Positions 25,903 to 35,217 of a DNA stretch of 64,000 nt are shown piece after piece. The translations under genes were made by a program, and so were the position numbers. The stretch covers positions 30,674-94,673 of the forward strand of contig JAQVCW010000017.1 of NCBI GenBank assembly GCA_028689585.1, written 5' to 3'. Within the stretch, counting starts at the first letter, position 1. The number at the start of each line of letters is the position of its first letter. The DNA is from Lachnospiraceae bacterium. GTDB taxonomy: Bacteria > Bacillota > Clostridia > Lachnospirales > Lachnospiraceae. The notes below the pieces were generated by a model. It ran no database searches, was not told the DNA's origin, and saw only the letters and a program-made list of their open reading frames with translations.

Positions 25903-27174
25903 ATGAGTATACAAATGGCAGGAATTGATCACAGCAGAGCAGGGATTGATGTAAGGAGCATATTTTCTTTTACAAAGAAAAATATGGAAGCTGCGTTCGA
26001 AGACTGGAAAACCAGAGAGGAGATAGAAGGCTGCGTCCTGCTGTCTACCTGCAACCGGATGGAGCTGTGGGTGAGCACGAAGAACGGGTGCAGCTTGTCA
26101 CTGGTGGATGAATTATGTGAAAAAAAGGGAGCTCTTCCGGAAACATACAGACCATATTTTGCAGAACGGGAGGGCAGGGAGGCAGTGGAGCATCTGTTCC
26201 GGCTGGCCGGCGGTCTGGAGTCCCGTATCCTGGGAGAGGATCAGATTATCACACAGGTAAAAGAGGCATTGGCATTTGCCAGAGAGCAGTATATGGCAGA
26301 CAAGGTTCTGGAAGTGCTGTTTCGCCTGGCAGTGACTGCCGGAAAAAAAGTGAAGACGGAGGTGACGCTGTCCACAGCCAGCCAGTCCGTGATCCATCAG
26401 GCGATCGAGGTGCTTCACAGGGAAGGCTATGAGGTATCGGGCAAGAAATGCATGGTGATCGGCAACGGTGCCATGGGAAGGCTGACCGCCTCCACCCTGC
26501 AGAATCAGGGAGCCGATGTGACCGTGACGGTACGCCAGTACCGCAGTGGTCTGGTGGATATTCCGGAAAACTGCAAACGGATCAATTATGGGGACCGGAT
26601 GGAACTGTTTCGCCAGTGTGACTTGGTGGTGAGCGCTACCTCCAGCCCCAATTATACGATAAAGACCCAGCAGGTACAGGAAATACAGGTGGATCACCCG
26701 GTGCTGATCATTGATCTGGCGGTGCCCAGGGATGTGGAAGCCACGGTAGCAAAGCTGCCCAATATGACCGTCTATGACATTGACTACTTTCAGGTGGATA
26801 TTCAGAATGCAAGGGTAAAGGAGAACATCGCCAGAGCCGAAGAAATTCTGCAAAAGCAGCAGGAAGAGTTTTACGACTGGTATGAATGCCGGAATGTGGT
26901 TCCCAGGATTCAGCGGATTAAGGAAAGCGCTGCAAGGGATCTGGAGCTTCGTTTGACAAAGGTTCTTAGAAATCTTCCGCTGGAGATGGGAGACAGCGAC
27001 AACCTCGGGGAACAGATTGACACAGCGGCGGTGAAGATGATGAATAAGCTGCTGTTTGGACTGCGGGATGAAGTGTCAGGTGACGCTTTTCGGGAATGTC
27101 TGCAGGCGATGGAGCGTATTTTTGGAACAGAGGAAATTCACTGTGAAAAGGTGAGGATTGGAAGCTATGAATAA
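25903..27174 (+). CDS. hemA: Glutamyl-tRNA reductase HemA
   Basis: HemA reduces glutamyl-tRNA to glutamate-1-semialdehyde, the first step of C5-pathway tetrapyrrole synthesis. The catalytic cysteine motif LSTCNRMELW (about residue 50), the LESRILGEDQIITQVKEA region, and the NADPH-binding VIGNGAMGRLTASTL are clear. At 423 aa it is of normal length. It starts a five-gene operon and overlaps hemC. Confidence 0.95.
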   Translation: MSIQMAGIDHSRAGIDVRSIFSFTKKNMEAAFEDWKTREEIEGCVLLSTCNRMELWVSTKNGCSLSLVDELCEKKGALPETYRPYFAEREGREAVEHLFRLAGGLESRILGEDQIITQVKEALAFAREQYMADKVLEVLFRLAVTAGKKVKTEVTLSTASQSVIHQAIEVLHREGYEVSGKKCMVIGNGAMGRLTASTLQNQGADVTVTVRQYRSGLVDIPENCKRINYGDRMELFRQCDLVVSATSSPNYTIKTQQVQEIQVDHPVLIIDLAVPRDVEATVAKLPNMTVYDIDYFQVDIQNARVKENIARAEEILQKQQEEFYDWYECRNVVPRIQRIKESAARDLELRLTKVLRNLPLEMGDSDNLGEQIDTAAVKMMNKLLFGLRDEVSGDAFRECLQAMERIFGTEEIHCEKVRIGSYE

Positions 27175-28066
27175 AAAAGTGATAATCGGAAGCAGAGAGA
27201 GCCGGCTGGCAGTCATTCAAAGCCGGATGGTACAGGAATATATCAAAGAGAAGCATCCGGGGATGGAAGTGGAGCTTCTGACCATGAAGACTACCGGGGA
27301 TAAGATCCTGGACCGGACTCTGGATAAAATCGGCGGAAAAGGACTGTTTGTCAAAGAACTGGATCAGGCTCTGCTGGAGGGGCGCAGTCTGCTGTCCGTG
27401 CATAGCCTGAAGGATATGCCAATGGAGCTGCCAAAGGAACTTCCTGTGATCGCGTACTCGAAAAGAGAGGATCCAAGGGATGTGCTGGTTTTGCCAAAGG
27501 GCACGGAGAAAAGAGATGAGAGCCTTCCCATCGGATCTTCCAGTCTGCGCCGGATCCTGCAGTTGAAGGAACTGTTTCCAAATGCTGAATTTCTGCCGGT
27601 GAGGGGAAATCTTCAAACACGGCTGAGAAAGCTGGATGAGGGACAGTATGGCGCATTGGTGCTGGCGGCGGCGGGATTGAAGCGGCTGGGCATGGAAGAG
27701 CGGATCAGCCGCTATTTTTCGGTGGAAGAGGTGATTCCGGCAGCCGGTCAGGGAATCTTATCCGTCCAGGGACGTCTGGGAGAGCAGTATGATTTCCTGG
27801 CAGGCTGGCAGGATGAGGACAGCCGGTGCGCGGCACTGGCAGAGCGGGCCTTTGTGCGGGCATTGGATGGAGGCTGCAGCTCTCCGGTGGCGGCTCATGC
27901 CGTGATCGATGGAGATACCGTGAAGCTGACCGGTCTGTACTGCGAAGAAGAGACCGGAGCCTGGCAAAAGGGCAGCCTGCTAGGAAGCAGGGAAGAGGCG
28001 GAGAAGCTGGGAATGAAGCTGGCAGAGATGCTCAGATACGAGGCAGAGAATGACAGAAAGGAATAG
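27167..28066 (+). CDS. hemC: Porphobilinogen deaminase HemC
   Basis: HemC links four porphobilinogens into hydroxymethylbilane. The N-terminus KVIIGSRESRLAVIQS, SLKDMPMELP, and the dipyrromethane-attachment cysteine in DGGCSSPVAAHA (about residue 236) are present. I start at ATG 27167, ten bases after GTGAGG, and not at the upstream TTG 27158. The start lies inside the end of hemA. The product is 299 aa. Confidence 0.95.
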   Translation: MNKKVIIGSRESRLAVIQSRMVQEYIKEKHPGMEVELLTMKTTGDKILDRTLDKIGGKGLFVKELDQALLEGRSLLSVHSLKDMPMELPKELPVIAYSKREDPRDVLVLPKGTEKRDESLPIGSSSLRRILQLKELFPNAEFLPVRGNLQTRLRKLDEGQYGALVLAAAGLKRLGMEERISRYFSVEEVIPAAGQGILSVQGRLGEQYDFLAGWQDEDSRCAALAERAFVRALDGGCSSPVAAHAVIDGDTVKLTGLYCEEETGAWQKGSLLGSREEAEKLGMKLAEMLRYEAENDRKE

Positions 28067-29645
28067 AGCGGAGATGACAGGAAAAGTATGGCTTGTAGGC
28101 GCCGGACCGGGGGATCCCGGCTTATTCACGCTAAAGGGAAAACAGGTGCTTGATCAGGCAGATGTGGTGGTATACGATGCGCTGGTAGGTCAGGGTGTTC
28201 TGGGCATGATCCCTTCTGCGGCAAAAAAGATCAATGTGGGAAAGCGGGCCAGCAATCATATCATGGCGCAGGAAGAAATCAACCGGGTGCTGCTGGAGGA
28301 AGCGATGCAGGGGCACAGAGTGGTGCGGCTGAAGGGGGGAGATCCCTTTCTGTTTGGCAGAGGCGGAGAAGAACTGGAGCTTTTGTGTGAGCATCAGATC
28401 CCCTTTGAAATCATTCCGGGCATCACCAGCGCGGTGGCAGTGCCTGCTTACAATGGAATACCGGTCACCCACAGAGATTTCTGCTCTTCGGTCCACATTG
28501 TGACAGGGCATAAGCGAAAAGGGGAACCCTACAACATTGATTTTGAAGCGCTGGTAAAGACAAAAGGGACTCTGGTATTTCTCATGGGAATCGGAGCCCT
28601 GGAGGACATCTGCACCGGACTGATGGAAGCCGGGATGCAGCCGGATATGCCTGCGGCGGTGCTGCAGCAGGGAACCACCTCCGGGCAGAAGCGCATTGTA
28701 GCCACCATAAGCACCTTAAAAGAAGAAACGGAGCGTCAGGGAGTGGAGACTCCGGCGATTATTGTGGTGGGGCAGGTGTGTATCCTGGCCGATAAATTCG
28801 GCTGGTATGAAAAAAAGCCCCTGGCAGGTTCCAAGATTCTGGTGACCAGACCGAAAGAACTGATTTCCGCCATGTCTGAGCGGCTGAGGGAACAGGGGGC
28901 TGAGGTATTGGAGCTTCCGGCCATCCGCACGGAGGCCATAGAACCCAATCCTGCGCTGGAGAACTGTCTGAAAAGGATAGAGAAATATGACTGGATCGTG
29001 TTTACCAGCCCCACCGGAGTCCGGATCTTTTTTGAGCAGATGAAGGGGAAATGCGATATCCGCAGGCTGGCGGGAGCCCGCTTTGCCGTGATCGGAAAGG
29101 GCACCGCAAAAGAGCTGGGAAAATGGAATATTTCCCCGGATCTGATGCCGGAGGTATTTGATGGACGAAATCTGGGGGCGGCGCTGGCGAAGGCGGCAAA
29201 GCCGGGAGAATGGATCCTGATTCCCAGAGCGGCTCTGGGAACGGAAGAATTGACGGAGGAACTGAAGCGGCAGGAAACGAAGCAACAGGAGCTGGAACGG
29301 CAGGAAACGAAGCAGCCGGAGCTGCAGCCGAAAAAATTGCAGATAGAAGATATCGCCACCTATGAGACCAGATACGAAGCTTCCGAACTGATTGATGAGC
29401 GGGCGGAAATCGAAGCCGGAAGGATTGATTATGCAGTATTTACCAGCGCATCTACGGTAAAAGGATTTGCAGAGGCAGCAGCCGGACTGGATTATTCCGC
29501 TGTCCGGGCGGTATGCATCGGAAAGCAGACGCAGGCGGCCGCAGAAAAACTGGGAATGCAGACCTGGGTGGCCAAAGAAGCCACCATGGATGCTGTGGCT
29601 GAACTTGTGGAGCATCTGGTGAGGAACGGATCAGGTTCTCTATGA
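28050..29645 (+). CDS. cobA-hemD: Fused uroporphyrinogen-III C-methyltransferase / uroporphyrinogen-III synthase
   Basis: Residues 1-250 form the SAM-dependent methyltransferase (VGAGPGDPGLFTLKGKQ, RLKGGDPFLFGRGGEE, GITSAVAVPAYNGIPVTHR) that makes precorrin-2. Residues about 265-531 are HemD, which closes the macrocycle. The fusion commits uroporphyrinogen III towards B12/siroheme. The HemD domain carries a glutamine/glutamate-rich insertion (29268-29330) made of a 10-residue repeat (RQETKQQELE). The ATG at 28050 overlaps hemC; ATG 28074, with AAAGGA upstream, is an equally good start. Confidence 0.93.
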   Translation: MTERNRAEMTGKVWLVGAGPGDPGLFTLKGKQVLDQADVVVYDALVGQGVLGMIPSAAKKINVGKRASNHIMAQEEINRVLLEEAMQGHRVVRLKGGDPFLFGRGGEELELLCEHQIPFEIIPGITSAVAVPAYNGIPVTHRDFCSSVHIVTGHKRKGEPYNIDFEALVKTKGTLVFLMGIGALEDICTGLMEAGMQPDMPAAVLQQGTTSGQKRIVATISTLKEETERQGVETPAIIVVGQVCILADKFGWYEKKPLAGSKILVTRPKELISAMSERLREQGAEVLELPAIRTEAIEPNPALENCLKRIEKYDWIVFTSPTGVRIFFEQMKGKCDIRRLAGARFAVIGKGTAKELGKWNISPDLMPEVFDGRNLGAALAKAAKPGEWILIPRAALGTEELTEELKRQETKQQELERQETKQPELQPKKLQIEDIATYETRYEASELIDERAEIEAGRIDYAVFTSASTVKGFAEAAAGLDYSAVRAVCIGKQTQAAAEKLGMQTWVAKEATMDAVAELVEHLVRNGSGSL

Positions 29646-29689
29646 AAAAGGGTTCAGATGATAATAGAACAGAGGAAAGGATGAATATC

Positions 29690-30673
29690 ATGGAATTAGT
29701 GAAAAGACCGAGGAGAATCCGCGGAAGTGAGACATTGCGGAGGATGGTGCGGGAGACCAGAATGGATAAGGCCTCTTTGATTTATCCGATGTTTGTAATG
29801 GAGGGAAACGATATCCGGGAAGAAATTCCGTCTATGGAGGGACAGTACCGCTACAGTGTGGACTGCATGGGAGAGGAACTGGAGCAGCTTGTGAAGGCAG
29901 GTGTGAACAGTGTGATGCTGTTTGGCATTCCGGCGGTGAAGGATGAAGTGGGCAGCGGAGCATATGACGAAAACGGTATTGTCCAGAGAGCGCTTCGGGA
30001 GGCAAAAAAGAGCTTTCCGGATCTGTATCTGATTACCGATGTGTGCATGTGTGAATACACCTCCCACGGACACTGCGGTGTACTCTGCGGCCATTATGTG
30101 GACAATGATAAGACGCTGGAGCTGCTGGCAAAGACGGCTTTGTCCCATGTGGAGGCAGGTGCTGACATGGTGGCACCTTCGGATATGATGGATGGCCGGA
30201 TCGCTGCAATTCGTCACATTCTGGATGAGAATGGTCACGTGGAGACACCGATCATGTCTTATGCGGTGAAATACGCCTCTGCATTTTACGGTCCGTTCCG
30301 GGATGCGGCAGGCAGCGCTCCTGCATTTGGTGACCGCAAAAGCTATCAGATGGATTTTCACAACCGCAGAGAAGGACTGAAGGAAGCACTTCTGGATGTG
30401 GAGGAAGGGGCGGATATCATTATGGTAAAGCCGGCCATGTCTTATCTGGATGTGGTCCGGGAAGTGGCGGATGCGATTACATTGCCGGTGGCATCCTACA
30501 GTGTCAGCGGAGAATATGCCATGGTAAAGGCGGCAGCGAAGATGGGCTGGATCGATGCAGAGAAGATCATCTGTGAAATGGCAGCTTCTGCATACCGGGC
30601 CGGCACGGATATCTATATCACCTATTTTGCAAAGGAACTGGCGAGATTCATGGATGAGGGGAGAATCGGATAA
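29690..30673 (+). CDS. hemB: Delta-aminolevulinic acid dehydratase (porphobilinogen synthase) HemB
   Basis: HemB condenses two 5-aminolevulinates to porphobilinogen. The zinc-ligand cysteines are in DVCMCEYTSHGHCGV, and the Schiff-base lysine is in MVKPAMSYLD (about residue 247). I place the start at ATG 29690 (MELVKRPRRIR), where GAGGAAAGG is spaced about nine bases upstream. Earlier in-frame starts lie within or against cobA-hemD. The stop overlaps hemL (TAATG). Confidence 0.95.
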   Translation: MELVKRPRRIRGSETLRRMVRETRMDKASLIYPMFVMEGNDIREEIPSMEGQYRYSVDCMGEELEQLVKAGVNSVMLFGIPAVKDEVGSGAYDENGIVQRALREAKKSFPDLYLITDVCMCEYTSHGHCGVLCGHYVDNDKTLELLAKTALSHVEAGADMVAPSDMMDGRIAAIRHILDENGHVETPIMSYAVKYASAFYGPFRDAAGSAPAFGDRKSYQMDFHNRREGLKEALLDVEEGADIIMVKPAMSYLDVVREVADAITLPVASYSVSGEYAMVKAAAKMGWIDAEKIICEMAASAYRAGTDIYITYFAKELARFMDEGRIG

Positions 30674-31953
30674 TGACAAAATCAGAAGAGCTTTTTAAAC
30701 GCGCAGTCAGATGCATTCCGGGCGGGGTAAACAGTCCGGTGCGCGCGTTTGGCGCGGTGGGGGAGACTCCCCGGTTTATTGTCAGTGCAAAAGGAGACCG
30801 GATCCTTGATGCGGACGGCAATTCCTATCTGGATTTTATCGGCTCCTGGGGCCCTATGATCCTTGGTCACAATCATCCCAAAGTGCTGGAGAGCGTAGTG
30901 CGGGCGGCGGGCAGCGGACTGAGCTTTGGCGCAGCTACAGAGATGGAAGTGATCATGGCAGAGCTGATCTGTGATATCGTGCCTTCCATTGAGATGGTCC
31001 GCATGGTAAATTCCGGTACGGAGGCCGTGATGAGCGCAGTCCGGACAGCGAGAGGATATACCGGAAGAAATAAAATCGTTAAATTTATGGGATGCTATCA
31101 CGGCCATTCGGATGCCATGCTCGTAAAGGCGGGATCCGGTGTCATGACGCAGGGGATTCCGGACAGCGCCGGAGTACCGGCCGGCTGCACCGAAGATACC
31201 CTGTCTGCGGTCTACAATGATCTGGACAGCGTAGAGACTTTATTTGAAGGGAATCCGGATCAGATCGCGGCGGTCATCGTGGAGCCGGTGGGAGCGAATA
31301 TGGGAGTGGTGCCTCCGGCGAAGGGATTTCTGGAAGGGCTGCGTGATCTGTGTACAAGATATGGCGCGCTGCTGATCTTTGACGAAGTGATCACGGGTTT
31401 TCGTCTGGCGCTGGATGGCGCCCAGGGATATTTTGGCGTGCGCCCGGATCTGACCACGTTTGGAAAAATCATTGGCGGAGGAATGCCGGTGGGAGCGTAT
31501 GGCGGAAAGCGGGAGGTCATGTCTATGGTGGCTCCGGTGGGACCGGTGTATCAGGCAGGAACCCTCAGCGGAAATCCCGTAGCCATGGCAGCAGGAATCA
31601 CACAGTTGTCTATTTTGAAGGAGAATCCGGACATTTACCGGAAGCTGAATGAGAACGGGGACTGGTTTTATTCTGAGATAGCAGGGATTTTGAAAGAAGG
31701 AAACAGGGAGTGCCAGGTAAATCACATTGGCTCCCTGGGCTGTGTCTTCTTCACAAAAGAGCCGGTGGTAAATTATGCTTCCGCCAAAACCTCCGATGTA
31801 AAAGAATATCGGAATTACTTTAAATTCATGCTGGAGCATGGAATTTATCTTGCACCGGCCCAGTTCGAAGCCATGTTCCTTTCGGCCGCTCATACCAGAG
31901 CGGACCTGGAAGAAGCGCTGGATGCAGTACGGGCTTACGTAAGAGAAAAATGA
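30673..31953 (+). CDS. hemL: Glutamate-1-semialdehyde 2,1-aminomutase HemL
   Basis: HemL converts glutamate-1-semialdehyde to 5-aminolevulinate with PLP. Visible are FIGSWGPMILGHNHP, NSGTEAVMSAVRTARG, FDEVITGFR, and the PLP lysine in TTFGKIIGGGMPVGAYGG (about residue 265). At 426 aa it has the expected length. Its position last in the operon completes a full glutamyl-tRNA to uroporphyrinogen III/precorrin-2 set. Confidence 0.96.
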   Translation: MTKSEELFKRAVRCIPGGVNSPVRAFGAVGETPRFIVSAKGDRILDADGNSYLDFIGSWGPMILGHNHPKVLESVVRAAGSGLSFGAATEMEVIMAELICDIVPSIEMVRMVNSGTEAVMSAVRTARGYTGRNKIVKFMGCYHGHSDAMLVKAGSGVMTQGIPDSAGVPAGCTEDTLSAVYNDLDSVETLFEGNPDQIAAVIVEPVGANMGVVPPAKGFLEGLRDLCTRYGALLIFDEVITGFRLALDGAQGYFGVRPDLTTFGKIIGGGMPVGAYGGKREVMSMVAPVGPVYQAGTLSGNPVAMAAGITQLSILKENPDIYRKLNENGDWFYSEIAGILKEGNRECQVNHIGSLGCVFFTKEPVVNYASAKTSDVKEYRNYFKFMLEHGIYLAPAQFEAMFLSAAHTRADLEEALDAVRAYVREK

Positions 31954-31960
31954 TAATAAA

Positions 31961-32028
31961 TACCCTCTTGACAGAAATGCGCCGGGAGGGTATATTATTA
32001 ATCATAATATTATACAATATATAATATT
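31961..32028 (+). promoter_or_regulatory. padR promoter with two overlapping inverted repeats
   Basis: TTGACA (31968-31973) and TATATT (31991-31996) are spaced 17 bp. TACCCTC (31961) and GAGGGTA (31986) form an inverted repeat spanning the -35 to -10 region. Just downstream AATATTATA (32006) and TATAATATT (32020) form a 9-5-9 palindrome. Both are candidate sites for autoregulation by the PadR protein encoded next. Confidence 0.7.
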
Positions 32029-32052
32029 GGAAAAGGATAAGGATGTGATGCA

Positions 32053-32379
32053 ATGGTTTTTAATACAGGGGCTACTCTTCTGGATGCGATTGTTCTGTCT
32101 GTGGTTTCCAGCGAAGAGGAAGGGACTTACGGTTATCGGATTACCCAGGAGGTGCAGAATGTGCTGGATGTTTCCGATTCTACGCTGTATCCGGTGCTGC
32201 GCAGACTTCAGAAGGATGACTGCCTGACGGTATATGACAGGGAGTATGGTGGGCGTAACCGCCGCTACTACAAGCTGACCAATCAGGGATATGCACAGCT
32301 TGGAATGTACCGGACGGAATGGAAGAGCTATTCTTCGAAGATAACGGAAATATTGGCATCAGGGAGGCGTGGATTATGA
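32053..32379 (+). CDS. PadR-family transcriptional regulator
   Basis: This 108-aa winged-helix protein has the PadR pattern LLDAIVLSVVSSEEEGTYGY, SDSTLYPVLRRLQKD and GRNRRYYKLTNQG. It heads an operon whose other members are membrane or envelope proteins, and its stop overlaps the next start (ATGA). PadR proteins next to DUF1700 genes commonly repress their own operon. Confidence 0.9.
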   Translation: MVFNTGATLLDAIVLSVVSSEEEGTYGYRITQEVQNVLDVSDSTLYPVLRRLQKDDCLTVYDREYGGRNRRYYKLTNQGYAQLGMYRTEWKSYSSKITEILASGRRGL

Positions 32380-33131
32380 GTAAAAAAGAATATCTGGACC
32401 GTCTGCAGGGGCTTTTGATGGGGATATCAGAAGAAGAGCGCAGTGCAGCTATGGAATATTACCGGGATTACCTGGAGGATGCCGGTCCCGAGGGTGAGCA
32501 GCGGGCGATGGAGCATCTGGGCAGTCCGGAAACCGTGGCTGCGGCGATCAAGGATGGTATCCAGGGAGACCGGGCCGCCGGATATACGACGGAGAGCGGC
32601 TATCACAGCGGGACAGAGGACAAGGACAGATACGCTGCCGGATCATGGAGCGGTGAGAAGTCCGGGGCAGAGGAGCCCAATGCAGGAAACGGATACAGAA
32701 ACCAGGGCAGTGCATACAGATCGAATGAGGGCAGTGACAACGGATCAAGAAGAAAGAGACGTTTTGGAATTGGATGGATCATATTGATTTTCTTTGGTTT
32801 TCTCTGTTTGGGAATTCCGATTTTGTCTGTGGCAGGATCGATTTTCCTGGCGATCGTTGCAGTGATGGCGGCATTCAGTCTGGGAGGCTTCGCAGTATTT
32901 CTGGGACTGCTGATGGCAGGCGGTATTCTGGTGATAGTGGGAATTGCCAAATTTATGCTGCTGCCCGGCCTGGGCGCCATGCTGACAGGAGCCGGCCTGA
33001 TCTGTCTTACCTTTGCATTGCTGGCACTGCTGGCGGCAGTCTGGATCTTTGGAAAGTTTATTCCGTGGCTTTGCCGTGGGATTGTCTGGGTTTTTCGCAG
33101 AATGTTCGGAACAGGAGGAGGTCATAGATGA
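32376..33131 (+). CDS. DUF1700-family membrane protein
   Basis: The first about 70 residues (MSKKEYLDRLQGLLMGISEE to the MEHLGSPETVAAAIKDG region) are the DUF1700 helical cytoplasmic part. A Gly/Ser/Asn-rich linker (about 75-125) and three to four membrane helices follow. ATG 32376 overlaps the padR stop. Its biochemical role is not known; with PadR and DUF4097 it is usually linked to envelope stress. Confidence 0.82.
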   Translation: MSKKEYLDRLQGLLMGISEEERSAAMEYYRDYLEDAGPEGEQRAMEHLGSPETVAAAIKDGIQGDRAAGYTTESGYHSGTEDKDRYAAGSWSGEKSGAEEPNAGNGYRNQGSAYRSNEGSDNGSRRKRRFGIGWIILIFFGFLCLGIPILSVAGSIFLAIVAVMAAFSLGGFAVFLGLLMAGGILVIVGIAKFMLLPGLGAMLTGAGLICLTFALLALLAAVWIFGKFIPWLCRGIVWVFRRMFGTGGGHR

Positions 33132-33868
33132 AAACATTTACAAAGACGATATTAATCCTGTGTACACTGTTTCTGACCCTGGGAATTATATTCTGTGCAG
33201 CAGGCTGGAGCATGGGATACTATCCGGGCACTTATCTGAGGCAGTATCAGCAGCAGATAGAGGACGGAACGATTGAACTGGAGCATACCGAAGAATTTAA
33301 GAATATCCAATCCCTCAGCCTGTCAGTCGGGATGGCGGACTGCAAAATAGAGTCTTACAAAGGCAGCAAAATCCGGGTAGAGTCCAGTGACAATAATTAC
33401 GTGGAGTGCGAAACGGACGGCAATACTCTGAACATTCAGTATGGACAGCGGATATCCGGAATTTCATGGCTGATACAGAATGAGCCGGGTGCCATCTGCA
33501 TCTACATTCCGGAAAAGCTGCATTTGAAAAAGCTGTCCATAGAAGGCGGCGCAGGACAGATTGCAGCAGAAGGACTAAGCTGTGATGAACTGTCCCTGAT
33601 CGGCGGTGCCGGCGCCTTTTCCTATCAGGGATCCGTAGAGCAGAATGTAGTGGTGGGATGCGGATTCGGGCAGGTACAGCTTAGGCTGGAAGGGAAGGCG
33701 AAGGATTTTGAGTATAGTCTTGACTGCGGTCTGGGTTCGGTCAAGGTGGAGAATGGTCCTTCGATTAACATGATCGGAGAATATGATACACACGGAAAAG
33801 CGGATAAACATATGGAGCTGCAATGCGGATTAGGCAGTATATCCGTTGGATTTGAAAATAAAATATGA
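33128..33868 (+). CDS. DUF4097-type extracytoplasmic beta-repeat protein
   Basis: A single N-terminal membrane helix (about residues 7-28) is followed by an extracytoplasmic domain with the repeating glycine-rich strands of DUF4097-like proteins (IEGGAGQIAAEGLSCDELSL, IGGAGAFSYQGSVEQNVVVG, CGLGSVKVENG). It overlaps the DUF1700 gene by four bases. The function is unknown. Confidence 0.72.
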   Translation: MKTFTKTILILCTLFLTLGIIFCAAGWSMGYYPGTYLRQYQQQIEDGTIELEHTEEFKNIQSLSLSVGMADCKIESYKGSKIRVESSDNNYVECETDGNTLNIQYGQRISGISWLIQNEPGAICIYIPEKLHLKKLSIEGGAGQIAAEGLSCDELSLIGGAGAFSYQGSVEQNVVVGCGFGQVQLRLEGKAKDFEYSLDCGLGSVKVENGPSINMIGEYDTHGKADKHMELQCGLGSISVGFENKI

Positions 33869-33904
33869 TAGGATGAGTTAATGTTCAGAATGGAGGAAAA
33901 AATT

Positions 33905-34090
33905 ATGTCAAAAAAGATGTATAAATCAAAAAATGATAAAATGATATGTGGTGTATGCGGTGGAATAGCAGAGTATTTTGGAATTGATGCAACGATTGTC
34001 CGTTTGATTTTTGCATTCCTGGGGCTGGTTTCGGTAGGGGTTATTTTCTACATTATCGCAGCGATTGTAATGCCAAATCCGGAATATTGA
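33905..34090 (+). CDS. PspC-domain small membrane protein
   Basis: This 61-aa protein is a single PspC domain: a basic start, then KMICGVCGGIAEYFGIDATI, then one or two membrane helices ending in IAAIVMPNP. ATG 33905 is placed after TGGAGG. It is the last gene of the PadR operon and lies ahead of a strong terminator. Confidence 0.88.
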   Translation: MSKKMYKSKNDKMICGVCGGIAEYFGIDATIVRLIFAFLGLVSVGVIFYIIAAIVMPNPEY

Positions 34091-34154
34091 CCTGAGCTGC
34101 GGAGGGGATTGAGAATAACCGTTTTGACTGATCTTGGGGAAAGAGAACGACAGG

Positions 34155-34206
34155 GCTGTCACACAAAGAGAAAAGCAGAGTTTCTCTTTCGCGTGACAGC
34201 TTTTTT
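34155..34206 (+). terminator. Intrinsic terminator of the PadR operon
   Basis: GCTGTCAC, an internal loop and AAAGAGAAA pair with TTTCTCTTT and GTGACAGC, followed by TTTTTT. This is a long stem with a classical U-tract. Confidence 0.92.
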
Positions 34207-34243
34207 AATACCGGGATATCCGCCCGGGCCGGATAAAATACAA

Positions 34244-35020
34244 TCAGCGGATGACACCTACGACGATCCCTACCTTTACCCACTTCATCATACTTGCTAT
34301 ATTTTCGGTATCAATAATATAGGTGCGGCCCCGGTCTGTGATGGGATAGAGCTCGGTATACCTCCCATTTTTGCGGATACGGCGGAAGATCATGCGGATA
34401 TATCCTTCATCCCTCCAGACAAAGGCCCCAATGTCGCCATCGCCGGGATCTTCACGGCGCACCAGCAGAAGAGAACCCTTGTGATAAAAGGGATGAAGCG
34501 CATTATCAGGAAGACGGAAGGCACAGTACTCCATGCCGTACTGGAAGGTGCTGCGAAAAGAAATCTTCTGCATCTGGTCATAATCCAGTCCCTCCGTTTT
34601 TAAATAACGGGTTTCCAGTAAATAGCTGATCTTGTCATTAGTCAGGTCAACATAGGCAATATCTCTCTGTTCTTCACCGGAGTTGGATAACTGATCCAGC
34701 ATATCCAAAATAGAAGCGATTACCTGACGGTTATAGGGAGTAGCCCGTCCCAGCCGTTTGTAGAGCTCCTGGTTTTCATTGTGGATACCTAAAAGCTCCG
34801 TGATCGAAGCGTGAGTTGCAGCAGCAATTCTGGTTACGGTATAGACATCGATCTTTTGTACGTTGCAGGCCATGATACGTTTCATTGTCATATAAGGAAT
34901 GCCGCATTTTTCGGAAAATTTCGAAATCGACATATTTTGCTGGGAACAATACACTCCGATATAATCAGCAATATTTTTATTCATTTCCAGATTAGTCAAA
35001 AAAACGCCACCTTTCATCAT
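34244..35020 (-). CDS. XRE/S24 (LexA/CI-like) repressor lacking the protease dyad
   Basis: Residues about 13-80 form a helix-turn-helix domain (NMSISKFSEKCGIPYMTMKRI). The C-terminal half is an S24-type fold. The position that holds the catalytic serine in LexA/CI (DxSMxP) reads DNALHPFYHKGSLLLV, and the later catalytic lysine region reads YIRMIFR, so both Ser and Lys are replaced. It is likely a stable, non-cleavable regulator. A TTG start after AAAGGTGG (giving LTNLEMNKN) is possible instead of ATG 35020. Confidence 0.8.
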   Translation of the reverse strand: MMKGGVFLTNLEMNKNIADYIGVYCSQQNMSISKFSEKCGIPYMTMKRIMACNVQKIDVYTVTRIAAATHASITELLGIHNENQELYKRLGRATPYNRQVIASILDMLDQLSNSGEEQRDIAYVDLTNDKISYLLETRYLKTEGLDYDQMQKISFRSTFQYGMEYCAFRLPDNALHPFYHKGSLLLVRREDPGDGDIGAFVWRDEGYIRMIFRRIRKNGRYTELYPITDRGRTYIIDTENIASMMKWVKVGIVVGVIR

Positions 35021-35031
35021 TTTTGTTAAAT

Positions 35032-35062
35032 TTCATTCGATTATTTTTAAAAACATTCGATA
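35032..35062. promoter_or_regulatory. Direct CATTCGAT repeats, candidate operator
   Basis: CATTCGAT occurs twice (35034 and 35054) about 20-21 bp apart, that is, two helical turns, just upstream of the S24-like regulator start in an A/T-rich region. The arrangement fits a repressor binding side by side. Confidence 0.4.
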
Positions 35063-35217
35063 AATTGGGTCAAAAATTTTAGCAAAGTTGTGGTAAAACA
35101 ATAAACAAGGACAAAAAAAATGTTCTTAATTGATTATCTGGGGAATAATCAGCGAATGGAGTAAGAAAAGACTTACTTATTCACTATAATATTTATAAAT
35201 ATTAATTGCAATCTTTT

